Below are positions 38,709 to 51,566 of a stretch of DNA of 64,000 nt, one piece after another. The position numbers were made by a program, and so were the translations under genes. The stretch covers positions 8,925,334 through 8,989,333 of the forward strand of contig SSBO01000001.1 in the NCBI GenBank assembly GCA_005281725.1, given 5' to 3'. Below the pieces are notes generated by a model. That model did no database searches and was not told the DNA's origin. It saw only the letters and a program-made list of their open reading frames with translations. Every line of letters begins with the position of its first letter. Within the stretch, counting starts at the first letter, position 1. This DNA comes from Wuchereria bancrofti (lineage: Eukaryota > Nematoda > Chromadorea > Rhabditida > Onchocercidae).

Positions 38709-39330
38709 CTTTTTTTTTTTGGATATAAAATAATATTCAATATTAGATGGATGATTTTAATAAGAAACAAGCTGCAAACAAGCTGAATGATGGAATATTC
38801 ATAGAGTTTAGGTCTATTTATTGTTACTCGAGCGAAGAAAAGATTGGCATAAATATTCCTGAATAAATGTGTTTTATCTCTGTAAAGTACCCATTTAAAA
38901 GAATCAAAAAATGTCCAATAAAACTGATAGTGAAGTAGGAGAGCACTGGAATTCTCTGTGCTTTCTCAGCTTATTTCAAAATGTTATGGGAGTTTACTGA
39001 AGAAATTTTTGCATCCACGGTAAAGAATGGTTAAGACAATAGGACATATGATGAAAATGACTCGTGAAAATGGCTTTAAGGTGGCTGAGAGAATTTTTCT
39101 AAAATTGCTTTTTCAGCCTCTGCAAGTACCTTTTCATGCTCTTTCGGCCACTACCTTACGACGTTACAAAAAATATTTCAATCTTCCCCATCGTTCAAGC
39201 ACCAATACAAAACAACAGGTCTTAAAATTTAAATCAATTCAAACTCAACTGGCTATTATCATTTGATTCATTATTGCTTGCTTAGATGCGTAAGATGTCG
39301 CTTGATGAGCATGATGATAAAGGCAACTAG
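36039..39330 (+). CDS. SAP30-type Sin3/HDAC complex subunit
   Basis: SAP30 bridges Sin3, histone deacetylase and DNA in nuclear repressor complexes. Exons 36039-36438, 36784-36921, 37526-37707, 37931-38092, 38189-38251, 38330-38385, 38481-38592, 39117-39218 and 39286-39330 give about 419 residues. Residues 1-134 are Ala/Thr/Asn- and then Gln-rich with a basic-acidic coiled region; 135-180 are acidic. The SAP30 zinc finger (197-252) is clear: CCCL, AIACGRPAFGIWFSNKLRQK, then GHWYTCLFHYRVI, matching human CCL...CGR...FSKRIQ...HLYICDYH, with four extra residues between the first Cys pair and CGR. After a long linker comes a Sin3-interaction-like motif, ATTLRRYKKYFNLPHR (about 382-397). The last exons are less certain: reading through 38592 or 39218 gives alternative ends, and the usual C-terminal helices are missing. 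Confidence 0.82.
38668..38720. repeat. poly-T / (CTTTTTTTTT)n tract in SAP30 intron
   Basis: A run of T interrupted by C about every ten bases, inside the 524-bp intron between SAP30 exons 7 and 8. Polymerase slippage is likely in this tract. Confidence 0.8.
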
Positions 39331-41787
39331 GGAATGCGATAACGATTAGGAAATGTTCCGTGAATTTTTTCTGTTTGAAGTATGTATTCTTTTCATGCAT
39401 TACGAAGAAGTTAATATATATGTATAAGATCGCTTTCTTCTGTAGGATATTTGAAATTCTTTAGATTTTCCTTAAAATATAAAGGTGAGGATTGGAATAG
39501 ATGTTCCGCGTCCTAACATGGAAATACGATTTTCCCTCTCAGCGAAAGGTGCTCAAAAGTCAGGTTAAATGTACTTTAAACAGTAGTGAATTGTTCATAA
39601 TGATTTGATCGCTTTTTATATCTCTGAATATACGATTTAACCGACGAATGTATACTATGGTCAACTTATTCCATGTTCTCCCGCGCTTAACCTGCAGAAT
39701 ATTGCAATTTTATTTGAAAATATGAAGTATGAGATTTGAAAATATGAAACCAAATATGGCATTGCCATAAAATTAGTTTAATTGCAGTTACTGGAAGGTA
39801 TATTGGAACATTTCGAGACAATTGATGCTCCCGCTTTTGAAACAATCGCTCATTTTTTGCACATTGCCAAAACGCACAAAAATAAGTTAGACTATCCGAC
39901 TGCCGATTCATAAATGGTGGTTTAGTAATGTGAAAATAGGATACTTCACATCATTTTGCATTTTTGTAAATATTCTACATGTAAATATCGTGAATTTTTT
40001 TTTCAAATATTTTTTTAAGCATAGCTTTCCCTATAAGGCATTTTTAATGCATCAATGTAAATGTTCAGAGCATTTAGGTGATGGATGAATGTGTTATCTG
40101 TTTATAAGTTTTATCCATTTTGCTTGCTTCATCAAAAATTCGGTTTTCGAATTTTGTGTTTTTCTGTCCTAAAAGAGCACCTTTATTTATTATATGTGTT
40201 AAAAATGACAAAGTTATCATTTTTTGGATAATTTTTTAAATCTTATTCGGCTTTAGAGGTTTTATCTATTACATTTTAGTTTTAGTTTTCGAAGTCCATA
40301 ACTTTGCTCGAAGGAATAGTGAATCGTTAAATGCCCAGATTATATAGATATTGGCTGTAATATGTTTTTTGAACCAGAAGATATTTTCATATAGAAGTAT
40401 TTTGAATAAGGCACACAAAGTTATGAGCTATAGAATCAAGTCTCATCTCAATAATCATTAACTTTCCAGCGTTGACTCTATTAATATTTTGTAGAAATGA
40501 CTCTCTTCTAACTCTGTTGAAAGCTGAATGTTTTTTTTTTTTTTTTTTTTTGCTCAGTATCTCAGGGAATTTTTGTCCAAAGTCGTGGCAACCATCAAAA
40601 TGGATCTAAAATTGTTGTTAAGAAATTATGGAAAAACTAGGAAATGACTTCCGAGTATTTATAGAAAAGAGGCAATTCATTGTTCTGCTGTGACTATTGG
40701 AAAATTTTAAAACCTTAACAATGCTGTCTCCTTTATCCTGTAATGGAGCAAATTGTGAATATATACTTCTTTAAATTGGTTGCCATGAATTTTTTAATCA
40801 AATGTACCGAATATTAGCACCAAGTGCCTATGTATAATTTATTCATGATAGATCATTCAATGGAGTGTTTTTTCTCTTTTTTAACAATTTTTCAGCAAAG
40901 ATTTTTTTTTTAATTTGCAACAATTGTGCACATATTATTACTTTCATTTCTGTTATTCGGAACTGCGAAATTTTGCGCTAGACGATAGGCCAAATAACGT
41001 ATGGTAATTACAGAATATTACTGTTTGGATAGTTTCTTTTCCCTTACTTTTAAGTTAATGGCGAAATTGAGGCTAAAGTTTTTAGAAAAAAAGGATAACG
41101 AAATAAAACGGGAAATTCAAGATATCCCTAATAAATCTTTAGTCTCTTTAATCAAGGGAATTCCTAGAGTGTCGAATATTCCTGGGAAAGTAATGATGAT
41201 TTTAAGACATTTGAACTAGAATTACTTCAGAATTATTTCGGATAAGGATATTGGATCAAAAGACTTCGGTATAGCAGATTGTGATGAGTGTGATGAGAGT
41301 TGCCTGTAAGAAATATATATATATACATATGATAAATTATAACAGAAGTGAGTGGTTTCTACGAAAAAAAAAATGAAATCCGGAAAGAAAAACGGAGCAC
41401 ATACTTGAAGCTTTGATGTTTGTTGGCTTCAGGATTAATTGTTGTAGTAGTTTTTTTAAAAAAATCGGCCAGTATTTGGATTTGGAATCTAAAAATGATT
41501 CAGTTATATATAATTTGTTTAAAAAAAAATTTTTTTTTTGAATTCATTGCATATATGATGTTATTTGATTTCTATATGTCTCACATTTTTTTTCAATTTC
41601 TCCTATGAATGTGAGGAAACATTGCTGACCTATGTAATGCATACAGCAAATTTTTCAAGAAATTGCTTTAATGAACATTTGTAAGAATATGAAAAAGAAA
41701 AGTATGACGAAATGTTAATTTGCTGTATATTTATATTTATTTGCAAAGTACTCCACCTTTATATTTTATTTGAATGAATTTTTAAAA
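39331..41787. other. convergent 3' intergenic region, no gene seen
   Basis: About 2.5 kb between the SAP30 and globin stop codons. Contains a 21-base poly-T (near 40531) and two AT-rich open stretches (41001-41219, 41420-41608) whose readings are low-complexity and lack splice or start support. Probably 3' UTR and spacer. Confidence 0.5.
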
Positions 41788-44700
41788 TTAATCACTCACT
41801 GTTGTTCGTGATCTGATAATATGTTCTCCACGTTTCATCTGTGAAGTACCACAATTCTCATTTATTGATCCTGAAAAGGAAAGAAAATTTTTGAATAAAA
41901 AGAAAGATGAGGTGTATTTTTTCTATTGAGAAAGTTAACTTATTGATGAATGCTTTTAATATTATTAAATTAAGACTTATATAGATATTATGGAATTTAT
42001 AATTACAATTTAAAATCGTATAAAATTAATAATGAAAAAGTTTATGCATTTATTGCAAAGATAGTTGAAATAGTTCAGTGGGATAAATTGATAAATTTGA
42101 TATTATATTGCTGATAGGAAAACTAAAATTCTGTTTGAAATTTCATAATGATAATTTTCCTTCTTATAATAGCAATAGTACGTTATGATATCGATTAAGT
42201 TAACTTCCATACTTAATCAGTTAATTGTAGCATGTTGTTCTAACTTATTGTTATAAATTTTGGTATTTAAAAAATAAAAAAAAAGTAAAAAAAATAAAAA
42301 AAAAGGAAGAATAAAACGAAAAGTTGCGTAAGTCTTGTTATTATGTAAGTTTATTTGATGATTGCTCGATTTTAACAAGAAAATTAAAATGAAGTTAATT
42401 GAAATTGTTAGAAAATTAAAATTGTTATAGTATGTTTAGTTTTGAGAAATGTTTGTATGTTACATTTTATACATTATCTGGTTGTTATAAAGTTTTACAT
42501 TCTAATGCATGGATTAAATTTTTATATATTTGAACTATTAATTTGGATTCAGTTTTTTTTATTAAGGATTAGGAAAAGATAAAAATATTTTTAGAACTAA
42601 TCATTACAAACTTACCAGAAGATGATGCAGATGATAATTTTAAAAAACTGTTTGTAGAATTGGATTTTTGAAATAATGGCTTTGGAATTGTAACTGCTGT
42701 CGTAGTTCCTGGTCTTTAAATATAATTTAGCTAATGAATTGAAATTTTTGTTACGCATTGTTTATGTTATTAAATAAATGGAAATTTGAGCTAATATATC
42801 ACTATTAGTTCAAAAGATGAACAAACTAACGTATCTAATTTCAAATTTTAAATTATGATATTGATTTTATATTTATAAAAATTTCTCAAAGATGGAATTA
42901 CTGACATTCAATCGATAGCTTAATCAATAGATCAATTGTTAAAGTAAAATAAGTAGGTCAAACAATTGTTAGTAGTATAAGTTTTTTTCTTTCTTCCTTT
43001 CAGGATCTAATCCGTTTGCTTATATAAGCAGTAAATAACTGAAAATTTATATCAAATGTCTGCTCACAAATTTTAATATTCCGATAGTTTGCAGTTATCC
43101 ATCGATCACTTCTGAGACGTAAATTCATTTTTTTTTTTCAAGTAGAATAATTTTCTAGTGATTTACCTTAAGCGATGATTTATAACTTCCTGTTTCGCAA
43201 TGTCAGTGCTTGAAAAATGTTGTTTAGTTAGCGATGTATTGCTAGTAGTTATCCTTTGATCGTAATTGCTGTAGTAATTATTTTCGAAACGTAAATTAGC
43301 TACAAATATAGCATTTATAAAATGATAAATTGATTAAAATTTGAATTAATTAAAATTTTGATTCTTTAAATTTGTTAGCTCAAAGTTCAATTTGTATTTG
43401 TGAATCTTTTTTTGTTCACTTTCCTACGTTTTTTTGTGCGTTTTATTTGTTATGCGAGTAATACTTAATTTTTTTTCTAGTTTCATTTAGTATAAAAATT
43501 TATTCTAGCATTTTTTTTCTTTTCTTTTTTTTTTAGATAAACTTTGTTAATTACATATAAGTTGATGTTATGATTTTTACAGTTAGAAATGAATTCTAAG
43601 TTTAGCTAAAAGAAAATTCGCACCTGACTTTACAGAATCTCTTAAATTGCTCTCTGAATTTTCAAGAAGTCGTTCTGTACTGACACTTGTCTCACGTGAA
43701 CTTTTCAGATGTGTTGGTGATTGACGTCTTTGTCGGCGTAATTCTTGATAAAAACCATCACGTACAGAAGAAAACATCAAATCAACAAGAATTGTCCAAG
43801 CCTAAAAAAATACAATTGATTAATTTGGTAATTTTTAAAATAACAATTGATTATCAACGAATCAGTCGATCCTATATTAAAATAGTTATCAGAAAAGTAT
43901 TCACCAAAAAGGAAAAAAAAAAATGGTGCAACACCTAAAAGTTTTAAAAGCATTCATCTCATTATTCAATTACTAAAATCTGAATTTTAATTTGTTGACT
44001 GATTAAATTATCTATAAAATTTAATGAGTTCGATATATTTCCTTTTTTTTCTTTATTTTGAATTTTGAAAAGAAAAAGAAGCATAAAGCAACATACTTCT
44101 TGCATTTTTTTCTAACCTTTAACCTTTATGCAACATATTTCTTTTAATATTTATTTTTTTAATAAATTTTTTGTTGAAAAAATAATTTTAAAGAAATATA
44201 AAATAATATATTTTTGTTTTTAACCTTAAAAGTACTCGTTGGTGCGTGTGTGGCAGCTGTTTCACTTAAAAATGAACATTCTGTTGCAATTGCATCAGCC
44301 ATTGCAGCGAAAAAATCAGGTTTAAAACCGTTTAATCTCAAACTGACATGTTTTAAACCATAATTCATCGAAAGCTCCTTTACCTGTATTGAAATTTTAA
44401 AATCATTAACTGATTGAAATTTCAATCTGAATTTCTTAAATAGAAATCTGAATTCTTGAAATATTGATCTCTTGAAGCTCAGATTTTTTTGAGATTAAAT
44501 TTTGATTTGCTAATTAAATTAGATGTTATGTACTGAAATAATTCATTCATTAAATTATTTACAAAATATAAAAGTTTTTTCCCAATAGTTTTGCTCTTCA
44601 TCTTGCTTTTTCAGTTTGATTGCATTAAAAAAAGTAAAAAGGAAAAACCTCATTTATTTATAAATGATTAATATGTTACAAACATGTTTGGTAAAAAAAA

Positions 44701-46110
44701 TTTTTTTCTTTAGAATAAAAAAATTGAGATTTCTATTTCTTATTTTCGAAATATTTCTTTCTTATTTGGAATAATAAAACAATAAAATTAAATGTTGCCA
44801 AAAATTATTGTCTTGAAAGCTGATACTTATAAGGTAAAACAAATTATACCTACCTTTTCAACATCATCAATATTATCGATAACAGCAGATAAATAATCAT
44901 TCAAAAGATTGGTTAATGAGTCAATTTGCTTAGGTGTAAGATTATCTTTGTATATTCTAAAAATTAAATAAAATAGGATAATCAAAAATGATAGCATTTT
45001 AAATTTCATCCGTGATAATTCATTGATAGCACTGATATCTATTGATATAAATAAAAAAATTATTTGCCAATAAAACATAAAAAAGAAATTGTTTATCAAT
45101 AAAAAAAGCGTTATCAATAGAAATGAAAATTGACAAAATAAATTTCAAAACTAGTATAAAATATTTTTTAATTAAAAGAAAATGTTTTCATTTAAGAAAT
45201 GAAGTATGAAATAAACTGGTCCAGGGAATGATTGATTGTTATAATTAATGTTAATTAATCATATTTGAATTTAAGTTATATGAAAAAATAAATAAAAGTT
45301 GAAAAAAAAAGGAAATGTATACTTAAAATCAGGTCGTTGTTGATTAACTCTCATCAAAATTCTTTTTGCTGTGATACAAGTTGCTTTGTCAAAGCAATCT
45401 CGAATTATACCTCTATAAATTGAATATTATACTTTATAATTCAAAAATTCTAAACTTTACTTCTATTATTATATTTTGACAGAAGAAAAATCCCTAACTT
45501 TTTTTAATATTTAAATTTAAATTATATAAATTTCTTCTTTAATACTTATCATAATTCAAAAAAGAGAAGAGAAAAAAAAAATTGTCAACGATTTTACCTA
45601 TAATTTGCATTTATGGCAGGGCTTTTTATGTCGTGATTTTCATTAACAAATGTTTCATTTGCTGAAAATTATGTTAGTTTACATTGACCTCTAGCATTGA
45701 CCTATGATTTTATATACTAATAAATTATAGTTGCATTAATGATAAATAAACTTTCCTAATGGTTTGAAATTTTACAAAACTTAAACTTTTAATAAATATA
45801 AATTAAAGGAAAAAGAAAAAATCAATGACGAAAATTCCGATTTTTGTAATTTAATCAGTGAGAATAATATCAATTTTATGTCATTTGGAAATATGTTTAT
45901 TGCTGTTTTTTTTTTTTGCGCAATTTAAATAACTTAAATTTATCGTAACAGAAAATTAAACTAAATACTTTTGTTATTTTATAGTTTAAAGATCTTATCT
46001 GAAAATGTAAATAAAAAAGTGAAATCGGAGAGAAAATAATAGTTAAAATTACCTGTTGAATAGCATTCAACATTTTTACTACTTTTGTTAATTGAGCCCT
46101 TCTGTCCCAT
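41788..46110 (-). CDS. globin with N-myristoylation signal and long tail
   Basis: Minus-strand exons 46110-46053, 45661-45598, 45412-45323, 44956-44854, 44383-44225, 43801-43624, 43299-43167, 42713-42616 and 41870-41788 give 321 residues with consistent phases. The start MGQKGS is two bases after TTTTTTCAG and fits the MGxxxS N-myristoylation consensus. The globin fold spans about 41-185: CFDKATCITAKRI, MRVNQQRPDFK, IDNIDDVEK, then YGLKHVSLRLNGFKPDFFAA, where His117 is the likely proximal haem ligand, MADAIATECSFL, and AWTILVDLMFSSVRDGFY. This matches the neuroglobin-like globins of C. elegans rather than the perienteric haemoglobins. Residues 186-321 are Ser/Thr/Asn/Arg-rich and look disordered. 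Membrane-tethered globins are generally proposed to be redox or gas sensors; the exact C. elegans counterpart is not identified. Confidence 0.9.
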
Positions 46111-46765
46111 TACTGAAAAAATAGATTAATAATTAAGTCTATTTTGAATATTACTATTAAATCTATTTGTGATTAAATCTATATAAGTATTTAGTTAAAA
46201 TAAATTCATATAAATTAAATTACAATCTATAATTATTGATTGTTGGCCACTTCAGTTGTTATATTTAAAATACATTCATCGTTCGATGTTAGCATAATAT
46301 CAAATGATAAGGTTTGATTATATGTAAAATCATTTCAACAAGATCTATCCGTCATCTCTTTAACAACTGTCAAAATGATTTGCCTCAATCAAGTTATTTT
46401 GTTAAATTCACTTCCTTTCATCAAAAAATTAAAAAAAAAAACAGGGGAAAACCAAAAAGTAGAAGCATCGATTTTTCTAATTCATTTTATAGTTTTTTCT
46501 TTAAATCAATTTATTTGACCTCAAATCAATTTTATATGCAAGGAATTATATTTTCTTTTCAATAGCGTTTATTATTTTTTTTAAGGGAAAAGAAAAAATC
46601 ATTCATAAAATGCAATGTCACACTTTGTTAATTACAAAAATGTAATTAATGTGATAAAATGATTTCAGCAAGAACTGAAAATGAAATTATGAAAGTTGAA
46701 GATGAGATTGTGAATATAAATTAAGCATTTAAGTTAAAAAATATAAGTTAAACATTTAAGTGTAA
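46111..46765. other. globin upstream region, AT-rich
   Basis: Presumed promoter side of the globin gene. A plus-strand open stretch (46314-46565) is AT-biased and lacks support. No gene seen up to the N gap. Confidence 0.5.
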
Positions 46766-47047
46766 NNNNNNNNNNNNNNNNNNNNNNNNNNNNNNNNNNN
46801 NNNNNNNNNNNNNNNNNNNNNNNNNNNNNNNNNNNNNNNNNNNNNNNNNNNNNNNNNNNNNNNNNNNNNNNNNNNNNNNNNNNNNNNNNNNNNNNNNNNN
46901 NNNNNNNNNNNNNNNNNNNNNNNNNNNNNNNNNNNNNNNNNNNNNNNNNNNNNNNNNNNNNNNNNNNNNNNNNNNNNNNNNNNNNNNNNNNNNNNNNNNN
47001 NNNNNNNNNNNNNNNNNNNNNNNNNNNNNNNNNNNNNNNNNNNNNNN
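46766..47047. other. assembly gap (282 Ns)
   Basis: Run of unknown bases; its content and true length are not known from this sequence. Confidence 0.99.
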
Positions 47048-47770
47048 TAATAATGATTGTTTAGTTTCGCGCTATGTTATTTGTTTTAAATTTCCAAAAA
47101 AAAAGTCAAAAGAAAATAAGAAAAAATTCATTTGAAAAAAAAAAAATCATTGAAGAAATTAAATAATTATTAGTGCAGCTATTGTTGTATTATTGATAAT
47201 AATTTCATTATTATTATAGTGTTTCCTTTTTTTACAATATTTCATAGATATATGAATACATGAATATATGAATTATTCATTACTATTATTTTAATATATT
47301 TAATTTAAAATTATTTGTCGGAGATTTCAACATTTACACTAACTATTTGCAATAATATTAAAATGATGAAAAACTAAAAGAAATATATTTTGACAAGAAT
47401 TATAAATAGATTAAAAAATTGGAAATTGAAAATCGAAATGTAAAATAATTATAACAATACTACTAATTAATGAAGTTAAAATTTTCAAACAAAATATTAA
47501 TTCTAATCTGCTAATCATTCTTTATCTTATCTAATAATTGAAGATTAGATGAAAATATTAAAGTGAATAATCGAAAAGTTAACAGATGAAAAAATATTAA
47601 AGTAAATGAAAATAATCATAAAGTTGAAATAACAACAATGATATGTTTACACATGTTTTAACGCTGCAGGTAATACTTTAATAATTGAAATTGACAGGTT
47701 TGAAAGTAAGAAATTTGAACTCTTACTTTTCTCATCTTTCTACCTTTCATCTTTTTTCTTTTTCATTCAT
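47048..47770. other. AT-rich stretch before microsatellite
   Basis: No gene seen. Mostly AT/ATT words leading into the tetranucleotide array. Confidence 0.5.
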
Positions 47771-48441
47771 TTCATTCATTCATTCATTCATTCATTCATT
47801 CATTCATTCATTCATTCATTCATTCATTCATTCATTCATTCATTCATTCATTCATTCATTCATTCATTCATTCATTCATTCATTCATTCATTCATTCATT
47901 CATTCATTCATTCATTCATTCATTCATTCATTCATTCATTCATTCATTCATTCATTCATTCATTCATTCATTCATTCATTCATTCATTCATTCATTCATT
48001 ATTCATTCATTCATTCATTCATTCATTCATTCATTCATTCATTCATTCATTCATTCATTCATTCATTCATTCATTCATTCATTCATTCATTCATTCATTC
48101 ATTCATTCATTCATTCATTCATTCATTCATTCATTCATTCATTCATTCATTCATCATTCATTCATTCATTCATTCATTCATTCATTCATTCATTCATTCA
48201 TTCATTCATTCATTCATTCATTCATTCATTCATTCATTCATTCATTCATTCATTCATTCATTCATTCATTCATTCATTCATTCATTCATTCATTCATTCA
48301 TTCATTCATTCATTCATTCATTCATTCATTCATTCATTCATTCATTCATTCATTCATTCATTCATTCATTCATTCATTCATTCATTCATTCATTCATTCA
48401 TTCATTCATTCATTCATTCATTCATTCATTCGTTCATTCAT
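47771..48441. repeat. (TTCA)n tetranucleotide microsatellite, about 670 bp
   Basis: Essentially pure TTCA/CATT repeat with only two one-base phase slips (near 48000 and 48154) and a final CGTT variant at 48431. Any long open frame across it (Phe-Ile-His-Ser repeats) comes from the repeat and is not a gene. The array length is likely unreliable in a short-read assembly. Confidence 0.95.
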
Positions 48442-51440
48442 TTATTGATTAATTAATTAATTATAAAATTTAACAAAAAACAGGAAACTATACTAAATGA
48501 AAAGAAAAAAAAGAGTGAGAAGAACAAAAAAATTGAAAAAGAAAGAGTAAGTGAAGATGAAGAAGAAAATGAATTGATAACCTCAAAAAGAAGGAAGAAT
48601 TTTTAAGAAGCTAAACAAAAAAAAAAGTTAGCAAGAAAGCTAAGATAAATTTAAAATCAAAAAAAAGAAAAGTATTAATTAGTAAAAGATATATGTGTAT
48701 TTCAATTTTGCTTTTGTTTTTAATTTTATTATTATTATTATTTAAGTAATGAAGAGTAGAAAAATTAAATCTCTTTTAACAGCTGTCTTCCTTACGCGCT
48801 CTTTCTTTTTCATCTTTTACCTTCGTTTTATTTTAATTAATTAATTTATTTTCTTTTTGTTCCTTTTTTTATTCTTAAAGCTGCAAAAAAAAAAAATTGC
48901 AGCAAAATGAAAATAGCGAAGAGATGAAAGGAAAAAAGAATGAAATAAAATGAAATAAAAAAAGTGCAAAAAAAAAAAAGGTAATAAAATATAAATTGAA
49001 AAGTAATAGGAATAAAATTGTAGTCATTTTGAATATATTTGAAAATTATACCAAAATTCGATTTCTTTCAGCAAAAAATAAACACGAAATGTCACATTTA
49101 TACTATATGCTTAATTAATTAGCTATCATATTTGTAAGATTTATTAATAATTAAACCTTGCATAAATTTTTTATTTATATTAAATTTAATGAAAATTAAT
49201 TTATAATAATAGTTGAATTTTGATGCAATACTTGAATTTATAATAGAACTGTGAATTCGTAGCAGAAATAACACACAAATAATATGAAATGTTTTAATAT
49301 CGATTATTGATTGAATCATTTTTACTGCTCGTATTTGTAAAGATAAAAATTTTTGGTAGAGAATTAAATGCAAATTCAAATTAAATTGATCATTAATAAA
49401 AACTTTTCAAATGTTTTGTATCATCGAATTAGCAAAAAAATTTAACGCTGTGTATTAGTTTTGGAATGGAATGTAAAATTTGAAACTAAAAATTGTTTTA
49501 ATTTAATATCTTCAAAAAATTTGATTAATAAAATATTAACATTACAGTCAAGAAAGAATGCTTGAAAGAAGTTAGAAAAAAAAATTAAAATTTGAATCAA
49601 ATCAAAATTTATTACAATGGTTTATTAATTTTATTGTTTATTTCATCAGTTTGCAATCGAAATATTTAATTTCTATCGAACTTAATTTTGCAATTTATTT
49701 TCATAGCCTAGGACTGAAGTTAATGGCCTAAACTGTCTTGAAATAATTCCCGTACAGCTGACTGATAAAACATGAAAAACTTTTCCGAATTCAATCTTCC
49801 TGGATGATAATTATTTGAGTATCTTCTTTCATTTCTTTTTATCAAATTTATAATTTTTATTTATTAAAAACTTTTATTAATCTTTGTTAAGTGATAAATA
49901 AATTTCTAATCATTTTTTGAATAATGAATTAGTTACTCCGAAAATATTGCTTAATTTTCTTCTTTTTTTGTTTAAGTAAATTATCTTCTAAAAATGATTG
50001 AGTACTTATGCACCTTTTTTTAAATTAATTCATTAATTAAAATAAAAATTTATTTGAATGTAAGTAAATGAATGTATGATAATTATGATGAATCACTGAG
50101 TGTTTCTTATTTAATGTATAATTAATTAATGTCGTAATAACAATATAAACAATAAATCGATATGACGTAATAGCTGAACAGTCATTTTACAAAAATTTAT
50201 TCTTTTACTTGCCAATAAATTAAAATTTTTATTTTAATTATAATTAAAAATTGTAACTAAAGAATTGTAATTAAAATCATAATTAGTCATTAATCGTTTA
50301 ATAAATTCGGGAAACAATTATTGTTTATGATTTAAAATTAAAATACATCCCTGTATTCTTTAACGAATTAATTTCCCAACAACATGAAAGTAAAAAAATT
50401 TGATGAGTGTTAAGTGAATAATGAAAATAAAAGAGGCACATATAAGCAATCATAAGGTGTTGAAATTTTTAAAAATATACAAAAAAAAAAATATAAAAAA
50501 AATATAGTTTTCAAACATTTTGTTTTTGTTTTTGATCTTTTAGAAATATAAAGAGAAAAAGAAAACTTTTATTTTAATTAACGGAGAAATAATTAGTATA
50601 ATGATTAGGTTTTACTAAAATTGTAGGAAATGAACTAATTGTAACAAATAGATTTTTTGTTGTTGTTGTCGTTTTTCGATGTTTTTAGCTTTGCTTTCGT
50701 TTTTCAATAGAATTTTTGTTGTTATGATTGATTAATTAATTAATATTCAAATTTGGATAGCAAATATTTGCAAAAAAAACAGGAATAATGAATGTTTCAT
50801 TTTAGAATTGTAGGATAAATACCTCATCCACATATTTTTTTTTCAAATTTTTTGTTTTTTAACTTACAATAGTAGTATGAAATTAATGTATTATTTCAAA
50901 TATATTCAAATAATTTTAATACTTCAAATAAAATAAATGTCTTTTGAGGTATGAGACTAAATGAAACTTTGATATTAAACTTTGATACTAAATAGAAAAA
51001 GTACAATGCAAATTTAAATCATTTAATTTTGCATTGTACTTTTTCTCGCTTGTATTAGAGTGTACGACAATTATAACTTCATTTTTACATTTTTAATTAG
51101 TCATTCCCTTATTTATAATGTAAGTAAATTTTATAGCTTCACGTTATTTTCATAAACATATGATATCTCTTATTACTTACTATCACATATTCCTTTACAT
51201 TTGCATATTTGCTTAATTTTAATTTATTAAATTTTTGTTTACTGAAATTGAAATAGAAAGTTTTTATTTAAAAAAAGAATTAATTCTAATTTTTCTTTAT
51301 TATCTTCCTGCAAAAAAAAAAAAAACATAAGATGTATCAATTAAAATGAGATTATTTCGAATATTCATTTATATTTGAGGAGTTTTTGCAAGAAGGATAA
51401 GAATGAAATAAATAAATTCAAATTAGTTGAAGTTGAAGTT

Positions 51441-51566
51441 ATGAATAGAACAAATCGATGGTGGAATAATTTGTCAACAGCGGTTGATGATGCTGTCACA
51501 TTCATTTTCACTCAGAATCTTTCATATGATAAACCACTTCAATTATTTATTGATCGTTGCCACTAA
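51441..51566 (+). CDS. possible small ORF or terminal exon, unnamed
   Basis: From ATG 51441 there are 41 codons (MNRTNRWWNNLSTAVDDAVT...) ending at TAA 51564-51566; the frame is open upstream to about 51375. The reading (RWWNN, FIFTQNLSYDKPLQLFIDRC) is more balanced than the surrounding desert and could be a last exon. No partner exon, acceptor or family could be assigned, so it may be chance. Confidence 0.25.
   Translation: MNRTNRWWNNLSTAVDDAVTFIFTQNLSYDKPLQLFIDRCH

Noticed and set aside
43687..43938. Plus-strand open frame opposite the globin gene
   Set aside because: Antisense to globin exon 43801-43624 and its flanking intron.
47685..48452. Long open frame of Phe-Ile-His-Ser repeats
   Set aside because: Produced entirely by the TTCA microsatellite; a 4-bp unit stays open when none of its frames contains a stop. 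No splice or start context.
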